A stretch of 64,000 bases of DNA from an uncultured Kangiellaceae bacterium (GCA_905479925.1 CAJQOL010000007.1:1-64000), one strand, 5' to 3'; positions 20,305-30,837 are shown, numbered from the stretch's first letter. Notes: generated by a model from the sequence alone, not told the origin. Translations and numbers: made by a program.

Positions 20305-21432
20305 ATGCAAACCGCAATTGCGAAGGAACTATTCATGAAAAAGCTAACGATTAGCCTGCTTTCTGCTCTGCTGAGTTTTTCGGCGCTGACCTCTCAGGCC
20401 GCAGAGTTACGTGAAGGGCACCCTGATTTTCACGTCGTCCAACCAGGCGATACACTTTGGGATATTTCAGAATCGTTTTTAAAATCTCCATGGTTATGGC
20501 CAGAAATTTGGCACGTAAATGAGCAAGTAGACAATCCTCATCTGATCTTCCCTGGGGATGTATTATCGCTGGTATACATCGATGGCGAACCAAGAATTAT
20601 TAAATCCAACAAATTGCCGAATGGCACAATAAAATTAACCCCTAGACCCCGCGAGCTCAGTCGAGATCAAGCCATCACAACAATCTCTTTGGATGCTATT
20701 TTACCTTTCTTATCATCGGCTAGAGTATTAGATGGAGATGAACTAGACAAAGCACCCTATATTATGGGAAGTGATAGTGAGCGGTTACTTGCAGCGCAAG
20801 ACCATCGTGTATATGTTAGAGGTATTATCGATCAAACCACCGATAACTATTCATTTTTTAGAATTGGCGATAACTATTTAGACCCCATGACCGGTGAGTA
20901 CCTGGGAACCGAAGCGATTCATCTTGGCGAAGGTTATAAGGTAGAAAGTGGCGACCCCACGGTAGTTCGCGTTAAAAAATCGATCGAAGAGCTAAGAAAA
21001 GGTGACCGTGTTTGGCCAACCAATGACGAGCAGATTCGCCCAGTATATTTCCCGCGAGCACCTCAAGACTTCCAAGGTGGGCAAATTATTTCTGTCTACG
21101 GCGGTGTTGAACAAATTGGTCAGTTCGATATTGTAGTTCTTAATCGTGGTGAAAGAGAAAACATGGAAGTAGGACATGTGCTAGATATTTACAAACGCGG
21201 TCAAACGGTTATTGATGAAATCGCTACAAAACGTCGCCGTGAAGATGATAATGTAAGTACCTGGGATAAGGTAAAAGACAGCGTAACCAACAATAAGCAA
21301 AAAGTAACATTGCCGGACGAAAAAGCCGGTCAATTAATGATTTTTAGAACATTTGAAAAAGTTAGCTTGGCGCTAGTTTTAAAAGCAACCAAGGTGATTC
21401 ATACCATGGATAAAGTAAAAACACCGCTATAG
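20305..21432 (+). CDS. LysM-domain secreted protein
   Basis: Signal peptide; HVVQPGDTLWDISESFLKSPWLWPEIWHVN LysM domain; divergent from def. Confidence 0.92.
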   Translation: MQTAIAKELFMKKLTISLLSALLSFSALTSQAAELREGHPDFHVVQPGDTLWDISESFLKSPWLWPEIWHVNEQVDNPHLIFPGDVLSLVYIDGEPRIIKSNKLPNGTIKLTPRPRELSRDQAITTISLDAILPFLSSARVLDGDELDKAPYIMGSDSERLLAAQDHRVYVRGIIDQTTDNYSFFRIGDNYLDPMTGEYLGTEAIHLGEGYKVESGDPTVVRVKKSIEELRKGDRVWPTNDEQIRPVYFPRAPQDFQGGQIISVYGGVEQIGQFDIVVLNRGERENMEVGHVLDIYKRGQTVIDEIATKRRREDDNVSTWDKVKDSVTNNKQKVTLPDEKAGQLMIFRTFEKVSLALVLKATKVIHTMDKVKTPL

Positions 21433-21480
21433 CACCAATTTATTACTGTTGAACACAGTCTCTTAACTCAACAATCAAAA

Positions 21481-21502
21481 GGCCGGTATACCGGCCTTTT
21501 TT
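21481..21502 (+). terminator. Rho-independent terminator after the LysM gene
   Basis: Perfect palindrome GGCCGGTATACCGGCC (21481-21496) then TTTTTT. Confidence 0.93.
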
Positions 21503-21657
21503 ATTTCTAAGCAATCACAAAATGTGGCATGATTAGCTAACGGTAAGCGTCTGATTACGTGTTAACACGGCTAATTGAAGGAAAACTGACTTCTTAGCTA
21601 ATACTATTTGAGCTTCACAATTAGACGCAATTTTCACCAAAGGAATGGGAAAATATC

Positions 21658-22755
21658 ATGCTATCTCTAGGTTTACCCCATAATCTAAAATACTGGCTTG
21701 CACTTCGCAGCTTGCCTGGTGTCGGTGCTATCACCGGCAAACGACTTATTGACAAGTTTAAAACGGCGGAGGCGCTTTTTAACGCTGATCGCCAACAGCT
21801 GATTAAGGCAGGAGTAAAAAAAGCAACAATTGGCGCTATAGAATCATTTAATTTTTCTCAGTTTGATTCTATCTTTGAATGGTTGGAAGAGACAAATCAT
21901 CATGTAATAACACTTAATTGCCCTCAGTATCCACCGTTATTAGCGGCCACTCACTCGCCGCCCATATTACTTTTTACTATCGGCGATGTAGAGCATTTAC
22001 TTAATCCCCAAATAGCGGTGGTTGGCAGTCGCTCCCCCACTCCCCAAGGCTTATTAAATACAGAGCATTTCTGCACGGCTTTGGTAGAAAACGGTTTAAC
22101 CGTTACCAGCGGCTTAGCTCTCGGAATAGACGGCGAAGCTCACCGAGCGGCGCTGCAAGCAAAGGGTCATACTATTGCGGTAACAGGAACCGGGCTTTCT
22201 AGAGTATATCCGGCGTCACATAGGGAGCTAGCGCACCAAATTGCAGAAAAAGGCTTATTGGTTTCTGAATGCTTTCCAGATGAGGCCGCTTCTGCAGCTA
22301 ACTTCCCTAAGCGTAATCGTATTATTGCTGGCCTTTCCTTAGGAACGCTGGTGGTTGAAGCTGCAAAAAAGAGTGGCTCTCTTATTACCGCACAGGTCGC
22401 ACTAGACGAATCCCGTGAGGTTTTTGCAATCCCAGGCTCTATCCATAACTTACTCTCCCATGGTTGCCATGCTTTAATCCGCCAAGGGGCAAAATTAGTA
22501 GAAACCTGCGAAGACATCCTGGAAGAACTGCCTAGTATGGCAAATACACATCTATGCAACCAACGCCAAGATAACCGGCCAATGCTCAATAGCGACGCCG
22601 CCGAATTCCTAAGCCATATTGACTACGAGACGACAAGTATTGATAAGATCGCCGAGAGAGCGCAAATACCTATAGAATCCGTTGCAAATAAACTGTTACT
22701 ATTAGAGCTTGATGGTTGGATCATTAATAGTACCGGCGGTTATACCAGAGTATGA
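21658..22755 (+). CDS. dprA: DNA-processing protein DprA
   Basis: VVGSRSPTPQG, VTSGLALGIDGEAHRAAL, FPKRNRIIAGLS, KKSGSLITA. Confidence 0.96.
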   Translation: MLSLGLPHNLKYWLALRSLPGVGAITGKRLIDKFKTAEALFNADRQQLIKAGVKKATIGAIESFNFSQFDSIFEWLEETNHHVITLNCPQYPPLLAATHSPPILLFTIGDVEHLLNPQIAVVGSRSPTPQGLLNTEHFCTALVENGLTVTSGLALGIDGEAHRAALQAKGHTIAVTGTGLSRVYPASHRELAHQIAEKGLLVSECFPDEAASAANFPKRNRIIAGLSLGTLVVEAAKKSGSLITAQVALDESREVFAIPGSIHNLLSHGCHALIRQGAKLVETCEDILEELPSMANTHLCNQRQDNRPMLNSDAAEFLSHIDYETTSIDKIAERAQIPIESVANKLLLLELDGWIINSTGGYTRV

Positions 22756-22867
22756 TAGAAGCGGGCTGCCAGAACCGTAAATATCAACTCAGCAATAACG
22801 CGAAGTTGCTGAATCAATTTCCATCAGAATAATAAAAAGCAGTTAAGAGTAGTTTTGGGGATAATCA

Positions 22868-23335
22868 ATGAAGGCCGATGTAATCGACGTATTGCAGTAT
22901 ATTTTTGAACGATTTCAAGAAGAAGCCTATGTCGCAATCGATGAGACAGAGTCGCTAGTCGACGAGCTAACCGAGGTTGGCTTTAAAAAGGGCGAAATCG
23001 ATTTTGCTCTCGACTGGTTAGATGGTCTTATTGAAGCTAGTTCTGCTAGTTTTGCGCCGTCAACCGACGGTCAGCATAAAACTCGAATATTCCACCCCTA
23101 TGAACAGACATTTTTTAGCGTTGAATGTCGCGGTTTTATCTACTTTCTTGAGCAATCAGGTGTACTGGATGTTCACAGTCGAGAGGCAGTTATAGACCGT
23201 GTTTTAGCGCTAGAGTCAGAAAAGCCCGTTGATTTAGACCAACTAAAATGGGTAGTTAGCATGGTGCTATTTAATATCCCGGGGAAAGAAGAAGCGGCCA
23301 TTTGGCTTGAAAATATCGACGCTTGTTTGCACTAA
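22868..23335 (+). CDS. smg: Smg family protein (DUF494)
   Basis: MKADVIDVLQYIFERFQEE; position directly after dprA is a conserved gammaproteobacterial arrangement. Confidence 0.9.
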   Translation: MKADVIDVLQYIFERFQEEAYVAIDETESLVDELTEVGFKKGEIDFALDWLDGLIEASSASFAPSTDGQHKTRIFHPYEQTFFSVECRGFIYFLEQSGVLDVHSREAVIDRVLALESEKPVDLDQLKWVVSMVLFNIPGKEEAAIWLENIDACLH

Positions 23336-23358
23336 ATTAGACTAGACCGAATCCCTCA

Positions 23359-24288
23359 CTAAGACTTTCGATACAGACCTATACCATTTTCTTGGTGTTT
23401 ATAGCGCTTATAATCCCATACATATTGACTGGGATTACGGTTCACCATTTTTTCAATCTGCTGGTTTAAACCACCATTAAATAGCGTTACATCCGCTTCA
23501 CTCGCGTCAAAACTCGGCTTCTCAACGCTAATATCAAACCCTTGCTGATCATCTCTGCGCACGCAGTCAGCAAATAACAAAGTAGCACCGCTCTTCTTTA
23601 AGAGTTTATGCAGTAATGTCATGGTATAGGCGGGCTGACCATAAAAAGGCGCGTAAACACCACTTCCCTTTTGCGGAGCTTGATCGGGCAAAATGACCAT
23701 TAATCCGCCTTTTTTAATGTTTCTAAGCAAGTTCAAAACACCCTTTGGCTCCGCTGAAAAAGGCATGCAGCCAAATTTACTGCGCGCGTGAAACAGCAAT
23801 TCATCTAATTGCGGTAAACGTGAAGCTGAATAAAGGCCAAACATTGGATAATTAATTTGCGCCCATTGGACAAAAAATTCCCAATTACCTAGGTGCGGTG
23901 TAACCAAAATCACCGGTGAACTATCTTTTAGCCCTTCTTCTATAAGGGCTTGATTAGAGACATGGTTAATCTGTTGTAAAATCTGCTGCTTACTACCAAA
24001 CCATGCAAGTGCGAACTCAGCTAATAGCTGGCCAGACTGTCGATTACTTTGTTCAATTAACTCGGTTCTTTCTGAGGTGGATAAATTAGGGAATGCGAAC
24101 TGCAAGTTAGTATTCATTATTAATCGTTTCTTACTTGAAAAACGATAACTCAAGCGATTAAAAAAGATACCGAGTTTTCTAGCTAGATTAATTGGTAACC
24201 AATAAAATAACCGAAAGGTATTTACCACAATCCAACCCTTCAACGGCAAAAATGCGATTCGAGGTTGCTTGTTATTAACTGAACTCAT
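23359..24288 (-). CDS. LpxL/HtrB-like lysophospholipid or lauroyl acyltransferase
   Basis: ILVTPHLGNWEFF, GGLMVILPDQAPQKGSGVYAPFYG, PSQYVWDYKRYK. Confidence 0.88.
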   Translation of the reverse strand: MSSVNNKQPRIAFLPLKGWIVVNTFRLFYWLPINLARKLGIFFNRLSYRFSSKKRLIMNTNLQFAFPNLSTSERTELIEQSNRQSGQLLAEFALAWFGSKQQILQQINHVSNQALIEEGLKDSSPVILVTPHLGNWEFFVQWAQINYPMFGLYSASRLPQLDELLFHARSKFGCMPFSAEPKGVLNLLRNIKKGGLMVILPDQAPQKGSGVYAPFYGQPAYTMTLLHKLLKKSGATLLFADCVRRDDQQGFDISVEKPSFDASEADVTLFNGGLNQQIEKMVNRNPSQYVWDYKRYKHQENGIGLYRKS

Positions 24289-24312
24289 GCGAAATGGCCG
24301 GTAACTAAATGG

Positions 24313-25188
24313 CTATTGGTTCAATAAGTTAGCAGGGGAATACTGATCCGTTAATACCGGTACCGTGGTATCCCAGTCAGAATTTCCGTTTATTAAAGGT
24401 AATAAACTTTTCAAATCCACACCGAGTGGAGCCAAGCGCTTATGCAGAGCGTCATCATAGGTAAATTTAGGGGCTTCGTTTTCACAATTACAAGCGAAGA
24501 TTACACGATTGCCTTTGGTAGGTGACTTAAGAATCTGAAGCTCTCCAAAAGCCTTCTGGTAGGTCACTGACTCATAGTCATACAGCCTACTACTATTAAA
24601 TGTATTGGCAGAAAGCAGACCTTTTGGGGTTAGCAATTGTTTGGTTTCATTAAGAAATTCAACCGTTAAAAGGTGCTCCGGAATATAGTCACCATTAAAC
24701 GCATCCAATATTATCCAGTCGAACTTCTGTTCGGTTCTAAGAGCACGCTTAATATAAACCCGACCGTCTTTAACGGAAGTCTTAATTCGATCGTTTTCTT
24801 GATAAAAGAAATAGCGTTTTGCCAGCTTAACCACCGCAGGGTCAATTTCTACACTAACAATTTCAGTATTAGGCAACACTTTTTCAAATGCCCTTGGCAA
24901 ACTACCGCCACCCAAGCCAATAATTAAAATACGCTTAGGGTCAGCATTATAAGCCAGCCCGCTCATCACCGAATGTGCATACTCAAAGACTAAACGATCA
25001 GGCTCTCGTAAATCCATACACGCTTGATTAGAAATTGACTTGCGGCGAGTTTCAAAGCGCATACAACGCTTCTTATTGGTCTCATTGATCACAATATTTC
25101 GATATATTGAGCGCTCCTTATGTATTGTCTTCGCCGAGACTACACAACTCATTACTACTAACAAAGCGCACCCTATTAACCGTTTCAT
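24313..25188 (-). CDS. Spermidine synthase-like (SpeE-fold) protein with N-terminal signal/TM sequence
   Basis: MKRLIGCALLVVMSCVVSA; ILIIGLGGGSLPRAF; VSVEIDPAVVKLAKRYF; WIILDAFNGDYIPEHLLT. Confidence 0.8.
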   Translation of the reverse strand: MKRLIGCALLVVMSCVVSAKTIHKERSIYRNIVINETNKKRCMRFETRRKSISNQACMDLREPDRLVFEYAHSVMSGLAYNADPKRILIIGLGGGSLPRAFEKVLPNTEIVSVEIDPAVVKLAKRYFFYQENDRIKTSVKDGRVYIKRALRTEQKFDWIILDAFNGDYIPEHLLTVEFLNETKQLLTPKGLLSANTFNSSRLYDYESVTYQKAFGELQILKSPTKGNRVIFACNCENEAPKFTYDDALHKRLAPLGVDLKSLLPLINGNSDWDTTVPVLTDQYSPANLLNQ

Positions 25189-25871
25189 ACCGCCTCCGCT
25201 TCTATAGCTTGCTCTGAGGAATCAAGAAAATGAACGGCCAAAGCAATTAATCCAGCAACAAACATGATACTAAAGGTCAACCAAAGAATTTGATTGATAC
25301 TAAACCACAAAACAAAATAAAAGGACGTAACAATGGTTCCAATCGCGCTCCCTAATGTAGACACAAAATACAAGAAGCCCGCCGTTTGACCCGAGGAGTT
25401 CTTTGACTCAGTCAATATTCTTACCGAGTAAGGAGCAATCATCCCCATAATCACTGTCGGCACTAGGAACATCAGTGTCGACGCCATAAGCGAGCCATAT
25501 CGAGGATCTTCAAGTACTTCAAAGACAGCATCCATCACCTGTTCGGAAAAGAAAATAGTAGGAACAATGGCGATAGCCGCCGCAATATAAATAAGGCCAT
25601 AGCGAAAAACGCTGGGAGCAAACAAAGAAAATTTTCCTCCGATAAGATAGCCAATAGAAAGCGCCAACATAAAGACCGTAATAATGCTTCCCCAGACATA
25701 AACGCTGCTACCGAAGTATGGTGCTAGCAGTTTTCCGCCTAAAAGCTCAAAACACATGATTGAAAAGCCAGCACAAAAGGCTAGTGATAGGATCGTTGCT
25801 TTCTTCATTGACTGTCTTAAATAATGGTGAATAGTGACCAATAAGATACAGGGGTTATAGCCTGTCAGCAA
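25185..25871 (-). CDS. Integral membrane protein resembling the TM half of fused MFS/spermidine synthase proteins
   Basis: Multi-TM; CFELLGGKLLAPYFGSSVYVWGSIITVFMLALSIGYLIGGK; ATGA overlap with the SpeE-like gene. Confidence 0.8.
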   Translation of the reverse strand: MLTGYNPCILLVTIHHYLRQSMKKATILSLAFCAGFSIMCFELLGGKLLAPYFGSSVYVWGSIITVFMLALSIGYLIGGKFSLFAPSVFRYGLIYIAAAIAIVPTIFFSEQVMDAVFEVLEDPRYGSLMASTLMFLVPTVIMGMIAPYSVRILTESKNSSGQTAGFLYFVSTLGSAIGTIVTSFYFVLWFSINQILWLTFSIMFVAGLIALAVHFLDSSEQAIEAEAV

Positions 25872-25922
25872 CTGCTATCACAACACATAAACCAAGTATG
25901 TTGCGGTTAGTACTAGTGAGGG

Positions 25923-27413
25923 CTATTTTAGTTTAGAAATTATCGAAAAAACTTTCTTAGAAACACTAGTATCGGCTTGTGAATAGCTGCCGCTCATTGA
26001 CGGCTCATCAACAAAACGGGTATTAGCTAAACGGTTGGTAATATTAGCTTGGTCCATCACAGACTTTGAATGCTTTAAGCTATTTTTCATAACCAGCGAC
26101 TCTAACTCAGGCAACAAAGAGGGATCTTCATCGCAGAGCATTTCAAGTTCAGCAATCAACTGACGTTTACGGCTCAACCTTGTTTTCTCAGTCGCTTTCT
26201 TTGGCAACAAAAACGATGATAGTTGGGCAAGCCAGCTTTCATAAGGGTCATTTTCTGTACCCGCTTGAATAAACGATGGCTGCGACGGTATCACTTCCTC
26301 AGCGACAGGCTCTGAGGTAGACATATCCTCACTTTCAGAAAGGATATCACTGTTATTTGAGGCAGCGATTTCGTTATTTGATTCAGAAGGTTGCTCTAGC
26401 TGTTCAGAAGTATCTGGTGCCTGGTTTTCAGTTTCGCTAGCTAAAGGCTCAGTGGTTCCAGACTCATCTATAGCTTCGGTATGCTGCAACTCACCATAAG
26501 TCTGCCTAGTATTTGCTGACTCAGCTGTCGACCCCGAGTGGTTGCTCTCTGGCTGTTCATTTTCTGTTTGTCCGATTTCTGTCTCACGGTCATTTGTTTC
26601 ACCGCTATTTGTTTGCAGATGCTCTTGGTTAGCTTGCTGCGCTGAATTGGGTGCGTTATTGTACTGCTCAATTATTTTTTTTGATAAGCTTCTCGCAATA
26701 CGCTTAATACTTTGGCTCGCTAAACAGCTCGGACTATAGCTAACGACAGGTGTTTGACTCAAAACCGCAGCCGATACAAAAGAATCTTCACTGATATAAC
26801 CTATTGCACCTAACTGCGCACCAATATACTTTCTAACTGCTCCTGCAAACCGCTTGTAAATAGCTGTTGCTGCAGCGGCATTACTTACTCGATTAATGAT
26901 GATGTTATAAAATGGCTGGATATTCTTCATTTTACGAACTAACCCAAACGCATCGGTTAATGAAGTCGGTTCAGAATTAATAATTAACAACGCGTGATCT
27001 GCTGCTGCGAGATAGTTTTTAACATTTCTATCGATTCCCGCGGAAGTATCAACGATGATCACGTCATAGTGAGGTTTTAAGCGTTCAAATAACTGAAAAA
27101 TTTGCGTTTGGTCAGGCTGGCCTTCAATTGTAGTTTGGCTAATACCCGAATAAGACGGCAGAACATCAACACCGTAATCGGTATTAATCATGACGCTGAT
27201 CAAATCGCAATCGGGTTCAAAAAGATTTTTAGGGGGTTGAGTTGCTACTAGACCAAGAATTAGGTTTATATTGGCTAAACCGTGGTCAGCGTCTATTAGA
27301 CAGGTTCGGCGACCTTGCTTTGCTAGCATAATACCTAGATTAGCAGCTATATGAGTTTTACCTACGCCACCTTTTCCACTGGTAACCGCTACAACACTGG
27401 CATGCCGAGTCAT
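25923..27413 (-). CDS. MinD/FlhG-like ParA-family ATPase with long S/T/E/Q-rich C-terminal extension
   Basis: VVAVTSGKGGVGKTHIAANLG, LIDADHGLANINLILG, DVIIVDTSAGID; low-complexity region roughly residues 255-385. Confidence 0.83.
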   Translation of the reverse strand: MTRHASVVAVTSGKGGVGKTHIAANLGIMLAKQGRRTCLIDADHGLANINLILGLVATQPPKNLFEPDCDLISVMINTDYGVDVLPSYSGISQTTIEGQPDQTQIFQLFERLKPHYDVIIVDTSAGIDRNVKNYLAAADHALLIINSEPTSLTDAFGLVRKMKNIQPFYNIIINRVSNAAAATAIYKRFAGAVRKYIGAQLGAIGYISEDSFVSAAVLSQTPVVSYSPSCLASQSIKRIARSLSKKIIEQYNNAPNSAQQANQEHLQTNSGETNDRETEIGQTENEQPESNHSGSTAESANTRQTYGELQHTEAIDESGTTEPLASETENQAPDTSEQLEQPSESNNEIAASNNSDILSESEDMSTSEPVAEEVIPSQPSFIQAGTENDPYESWLAQLSSFLLPKKATEKTRLSRKRQLIAELEMLCDEDPSLLPELESLVMKNSLKHSKSVMDQANITNRLANTRFVDEPSMSGSYSQADTSVSKKVFSIISKLK

Positions 27414-27677
27414 TTATTCCTTCCCTATGTACAATCAATTTTTTATGAATCTTATTCTTATTGGTCATCTGCACAGCAATTATCTGCACAAAACGAAATT
27501 ATAGTTAACTGATTAAGTAACTGCTCAATATATTTTTTGATTAATATTTGTACCATTCTATCCCTCGACAAACGATTAATCAATTCTGAATGGGTTATAA
27601 AAAGTCTATTTTTTGCAGTCTTTTACGGAAAAGGTTAGTCTCAACATTATTCTCTATATAGCCATTTTTTCGACTAG

Positions 27678-28214
27678 GTGACCTACATGAACAGCAAGCT
27701 ATTGAAATTATTCGGATTAGTCTTTTTTTCTGTTACTTATTTAACGGCTACCCCTTCAATTGCCTCCCCTCAATCTGATGAGGCTCGAAAAATCTTGCTG
27801 GTTCGCCACGCCGAGAAAATAGTAGGGGGTAGTAAAGACCCATCATTAACGGCGAAAGGCTTTCAGCGGGCCAGAAACCTAGCGGAAATGTTAAAAAAGC
27901 ATCAAATCACAGCAATTTACTCGACAGACTACAAGCGAACCAAACAAACTGCAGCACCAGCAGCTCGCTTATTGGACTTATCGGTAGCACTTTATGACCC
28001 GCGAAAGCTCAAGGAGTTTGCGACGCAAATAAAACAATCCTCTGGAAATGTGCTAATTGTTGGTCACAGTAATACCACCCCACAACTTGTCAATTTACTG
28101 GGAGGAGATTCGCACGGAGAAATTGATGAGTCGGAATACACTCGGCTTTATATACTTAGCATAGATAAAGACGACGTTAGAACTGAGTTAGTTAAAACAA
28201 CCGCGGAAAAATAA
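27678..28214 (+). CDS. Secreted histidine phosphatase family protein
   Basis: Signal-like N-terminus; ILLVRHAEK; YSTDYKRTKQTAAP; VLIVGHSNTTPQ. Confidence 0.85.
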   Translation: MTYMNSKLLKLFGLVFFSVTYLTATPSIASPQSDEARKILLVRHAEKIVGGSKDPSLTAKGFQRARNLAEMLKKHQITAIYSTDYKRTKQTAAPAARLLDLSVALYDPRKLKEFATQIKQSSGNVLIVGHSNTTPQLVNLLGGDSHGEIDESEYTRLYILSIDKDDVRTELVKTTAEK

Positions 28215-28379
28215 GACGGAGTCTTCATACTAGAAAATTCAATAAACATCACACGAGGAACTCTCGAATTTTTAATGAGAGGCTGTAAGCATTAAGAATA
28301 CTAAGTTAGAGGAAAAAAGTAAAAACCTTAAATCCGGTTAATTTTCCGAGAGACTAAAAACAACAAGGAGTTATTTTTT

Positions 28380-29072
28380 ATGTCGACTTACAGAAATTTA
28401 TTCATCTATCTGTCAGCCCTATTCATTGCGACAGTCGCTGCTTTCTGGCCGGTTTATTTCGCTCGTTTAAGTGAGGTAAAAACCGCCATTCATGTTCATA
28501 CATTACTCGGTATACTCTGGCTGCTACTAATGATTGCTCAAGCCTATCTTATAAGACAGAAAAAAATTCAACAACATCGAACAATTGGGCGGATTAGCTA
28601 CTTTATCGTGCCGGCTTTCACCCTATCGAACCTCCTGCTTTTTCGTGACTTTGTCAATATGGACTCAGAGTTTGAGCGCATGTTTGGTGCTCAGATTACC
28701 TTTTACGATTTAACAGGATTATTACTATTTGTTGTCTTATTCACACTGGCGGTCACGAAATACAGAAGAAACATTAATATTCATTCAAGACTGATGGTTG
28801 CCTCTTTATCTTTCTTATTATTTCCCATAATCTCTCGCCTCTTTCTGTTCTATGCCAGTCTAGGTTTGGGCGTAACCGATATTCTTCTAACTGGTATATA
28901 TTCGACGGAATTACTTTATCTAGCGCTGGTTATTCATGATTGGCGCAATGGGAAAATTTATTTCGTTTACCCATTAGTTCTGGGATATGTAACCATTCAG
29001 CACATTGGCTTTTTATATTCGAAAGAATGGCAATGGTGGCATGAATTTATCACATGGTATGCATCAATCTAA
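28380..29072 (+). CDS. Integral membrane protein of unknown function
   Basis: About six predicted TM helices; no confident family. Confidence 0.6.
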   Translation: MSTYRNLFIYLSALFIATVAAFWPVYFARLSEVKTAIHVHTLLGILWLLLMIAQAYLIRQKKIQQHRTIGRISYFIVPAFTLSNLLLFRDFVNMDSEFERMFGAQITFYDLTGLLLFVVLFTLAVTKYRRNINIHSRLMVASLSFLLFPIISRLFLFYASLGLGVTDILLTGIYSTELLYLALVIHDWRNGKIYFVYPLVLGYVTIQHIGFLYSKEWQWWHEFITWYASI

Positions 29073-29181
29073 TCGACTCAAGCAGTTCATATTTCACCAA
29101 CTTTTCACTTGGCAGCAGTTTAAAACGAATGCAAGTACCTAGCAGATTTAAAAGTTCTGCTAGGTTATTAACTTTATCCAA

Positions 29182-29619
29182 CTAAGACTGGCTAGAAAGG
29201 TAGTTCAGTATTTCAACGACTTGCGCAGGAGAAGTAGCCCAAGCATGTGCCGCTGCATCCACCTCTTTTAAGGGGTGAATAATATCATCACTATGAAGCG
29301 TGATATAAGGCTTGCCTAGTGCGGAACAAATCCCGGCGTCAAATGCCGCGTTCCATTGTTTGTATTTGTCACCAAACCGAATGATAGCGATATCGCAGTT
29401 TTTGATGAGGGTTTTCGTTCGTATAGCATTAACTTTTGCTGACTTATGGTCACGCCAAAAATTTTTCTCTTCTTCACCAAGTAGATCGCCTGCAGCATCA
29501 CTGGCCTCATGATTCGTAACTGCGGAAGTGAACACGAAATCATTTCCCTTGCAGCCGTCAATAATACGTTGCCGCCAGTCGGTATGGATTTCACCGGATA
29601 GGTAAATATTTAAACTCAT
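29182..29619 (-). CDS. YtoQ family protein
   Basis: IYLSGEIHTDWRQRIIDGC; VTNHEASDAAGD; FGDKYKQWNAAFDAGICSALGKPYITLH. Confidence 0.85.
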   Translation of the reverse strand: MSLNIYLSGEIHTDWRQRIIDGCKGNDFVFTSAVTNHEASDAAGDLLGEEEKNFWRDHKSAKVNAIRTKTLIKNCDIAIIRFGDKYKQWNAAFDAGICSALGKPYITLHSDDIIHPLKEVDAAAHAWATSPAQVVEILNYLSSQS

Positions 29620-29736
29620 GGGATAGTTTCCTTTTAATTGCCAATAGTCCTGTATTCACTCAACTAATGCACTGGCTTATTATCAATATTCGTTAAATAG
29701 TAGAAAATGCCGTTCAGTCGCTTAGAGTAGTTCCGA

Positions 29737-29931
29737 TTATATCCTCGATAATTGAGCTATCGCTAGCTTTCGACCACTTTCTCCTTTTTTATGAAATATA
29801 GCATGTTTATACTGTTCGATTTCTTCATTCAGCACTGCGCAGGATGGGCATTTAATAGCCCCTCCCCCGACGATAGAATAGAGCGCACCGTTACATTGAA
29901 AACATGTCTTTTCTTCCATTAAAGCATCCAT
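29737..29931 (-). CDS. Small CxxC zinc-ribbon-like protein
   Basis: CFQCNGALYSIVGGGAIKCPSC. Confidence 0.5.
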   Translation of the reverse strand: MDALMEEKTCFQCNGALYSIVGGGAIKCPSCAVLNEEIEQYKHAIFHKKGESGRKLAIAQLSRI

Positions 29932-30055
29932 TGTTTTTTTCTTACTAGAAGTGACACCTTAAAAATAGCAAGATATCAAAAATCACCTACAGAGCTCGTG
30001 CTCCACTACTTGAAAGGTTGAGCTTTTAGAGTTCTCAATATTGAACCTGGCACTT

Positions 30056-30352
30056 TTAAAAATCAGCATCGAAGTCACCATCTTTGCTCTTAAAAATACG
30101 CACCAGTAGTCGAAATAACCACAATACCATTTCAACGGGTAACTCTATAACTAATTCAAGCGTATCTAAAAGCCAGTGCCCTTCATCCCGTTGTCCCCGT
30201 TTTTTGCTCGGCCATATGAAGTACGCCTCGGTAAAGCACCCCAAACTACCGCAAAGCAATATCCAGTCAAATTCTGAACGAAAAAAATTCAAAGCTAGAA
30301 GCAGACCGGCAATAAAAATAGTGGTACTTGCTATTTCACGAAGTAAGTTCAT
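30056..30352 (-). CDS. Small membrane protein, unknown function
   Basis: 98 aa with two to three hydrophobic segments; same strand as neighbours. Confidence 0.5.
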   Translation of the reverse strand: MNLLREIASTTIFIAGLLLALNFFRSEFDWILLCGSLGCFTEAYFIWPSKKRGQRDEGHWLLDTLELVIELPVEMVLWLFRLLVRIFKSKDGDFDADF

Positions 30353-30471
30353 ATCGACTCACAATATTTCTAAAAAGTTCTCGCTTCAAGAGCTAAAGAT
30401 ATTCACCAGCTAGACAACTATAGTCGCTTTACTTCTTATCAATGCGAATTTAGCTACTACAGATTCTATTA

Positions 30472-30837
30472 CTATGTAAATGGCGACTCCATGTTCATTT
30501 TCGAACCACACCAGTAACAGTTAGGTCGTTGCTTTTTTATTTTGTGACCACAATCACTGCATTGTCTAATTTGCGTCTTAGTAATTCTTCCGTCAGCTTT
30601 TCCGTCACGTAGATCAATGTCACTCATTAGCTTGACTAGCTCGGATTCAGTTACACCAAGTTTTTTAGAAAGAATCTCCCACATTGCTTGATTAGCCAAT
30701 ACCAATGTATCTAGCTGTGCCTGTACATTAGAAATCGCGTTGCCAGAAGTTATAGCAAGTTGCTTTGCATTTTCAGCTTTATGTTTAGTTTCTCTAATTT
30801 GAAAATTCTGGAAGACATCCCACATTGAATTTAACAC
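30472..30837 (-). CDS. Coiled-coil plus C-terminal zinc-ribbon protein
   Basis: QCSDCGHKIKKQRPNCYWCGSKM at the C-terminus; SD-like GAGGAG just upstream (revcomp of ctcctc at 30843). Confidence 0.6.
   Translation of the reverse strand: MLNSMWDVFQNFQIRETKHKAENAKQLAITSGNAISNVQAQLDTLVLANQAMWEILSKKLGVTESELVKLMSDIDLRDGKADGRITKTQIRQCSDCGHKIKKQRPNCYWCGSKMNMESPFT

Noticed and set aside
22167-22589. 140-aa minus-strand ORF inside dprA
   Set aside because: Antisense shadow ORF of a conserved gene; low-quality composition.
24313-25871. Frameshift in a single fused spermidine synthase gene
   Set aside because: The second ORF starts with its own signal-like sequence and an ATGA overlap, so two real genes fit better.
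30084-30413. 109-aa plus-strand ORF
   Set aside because: Antisense to a small membrane-protein ORF; composition is unlike a real protein.
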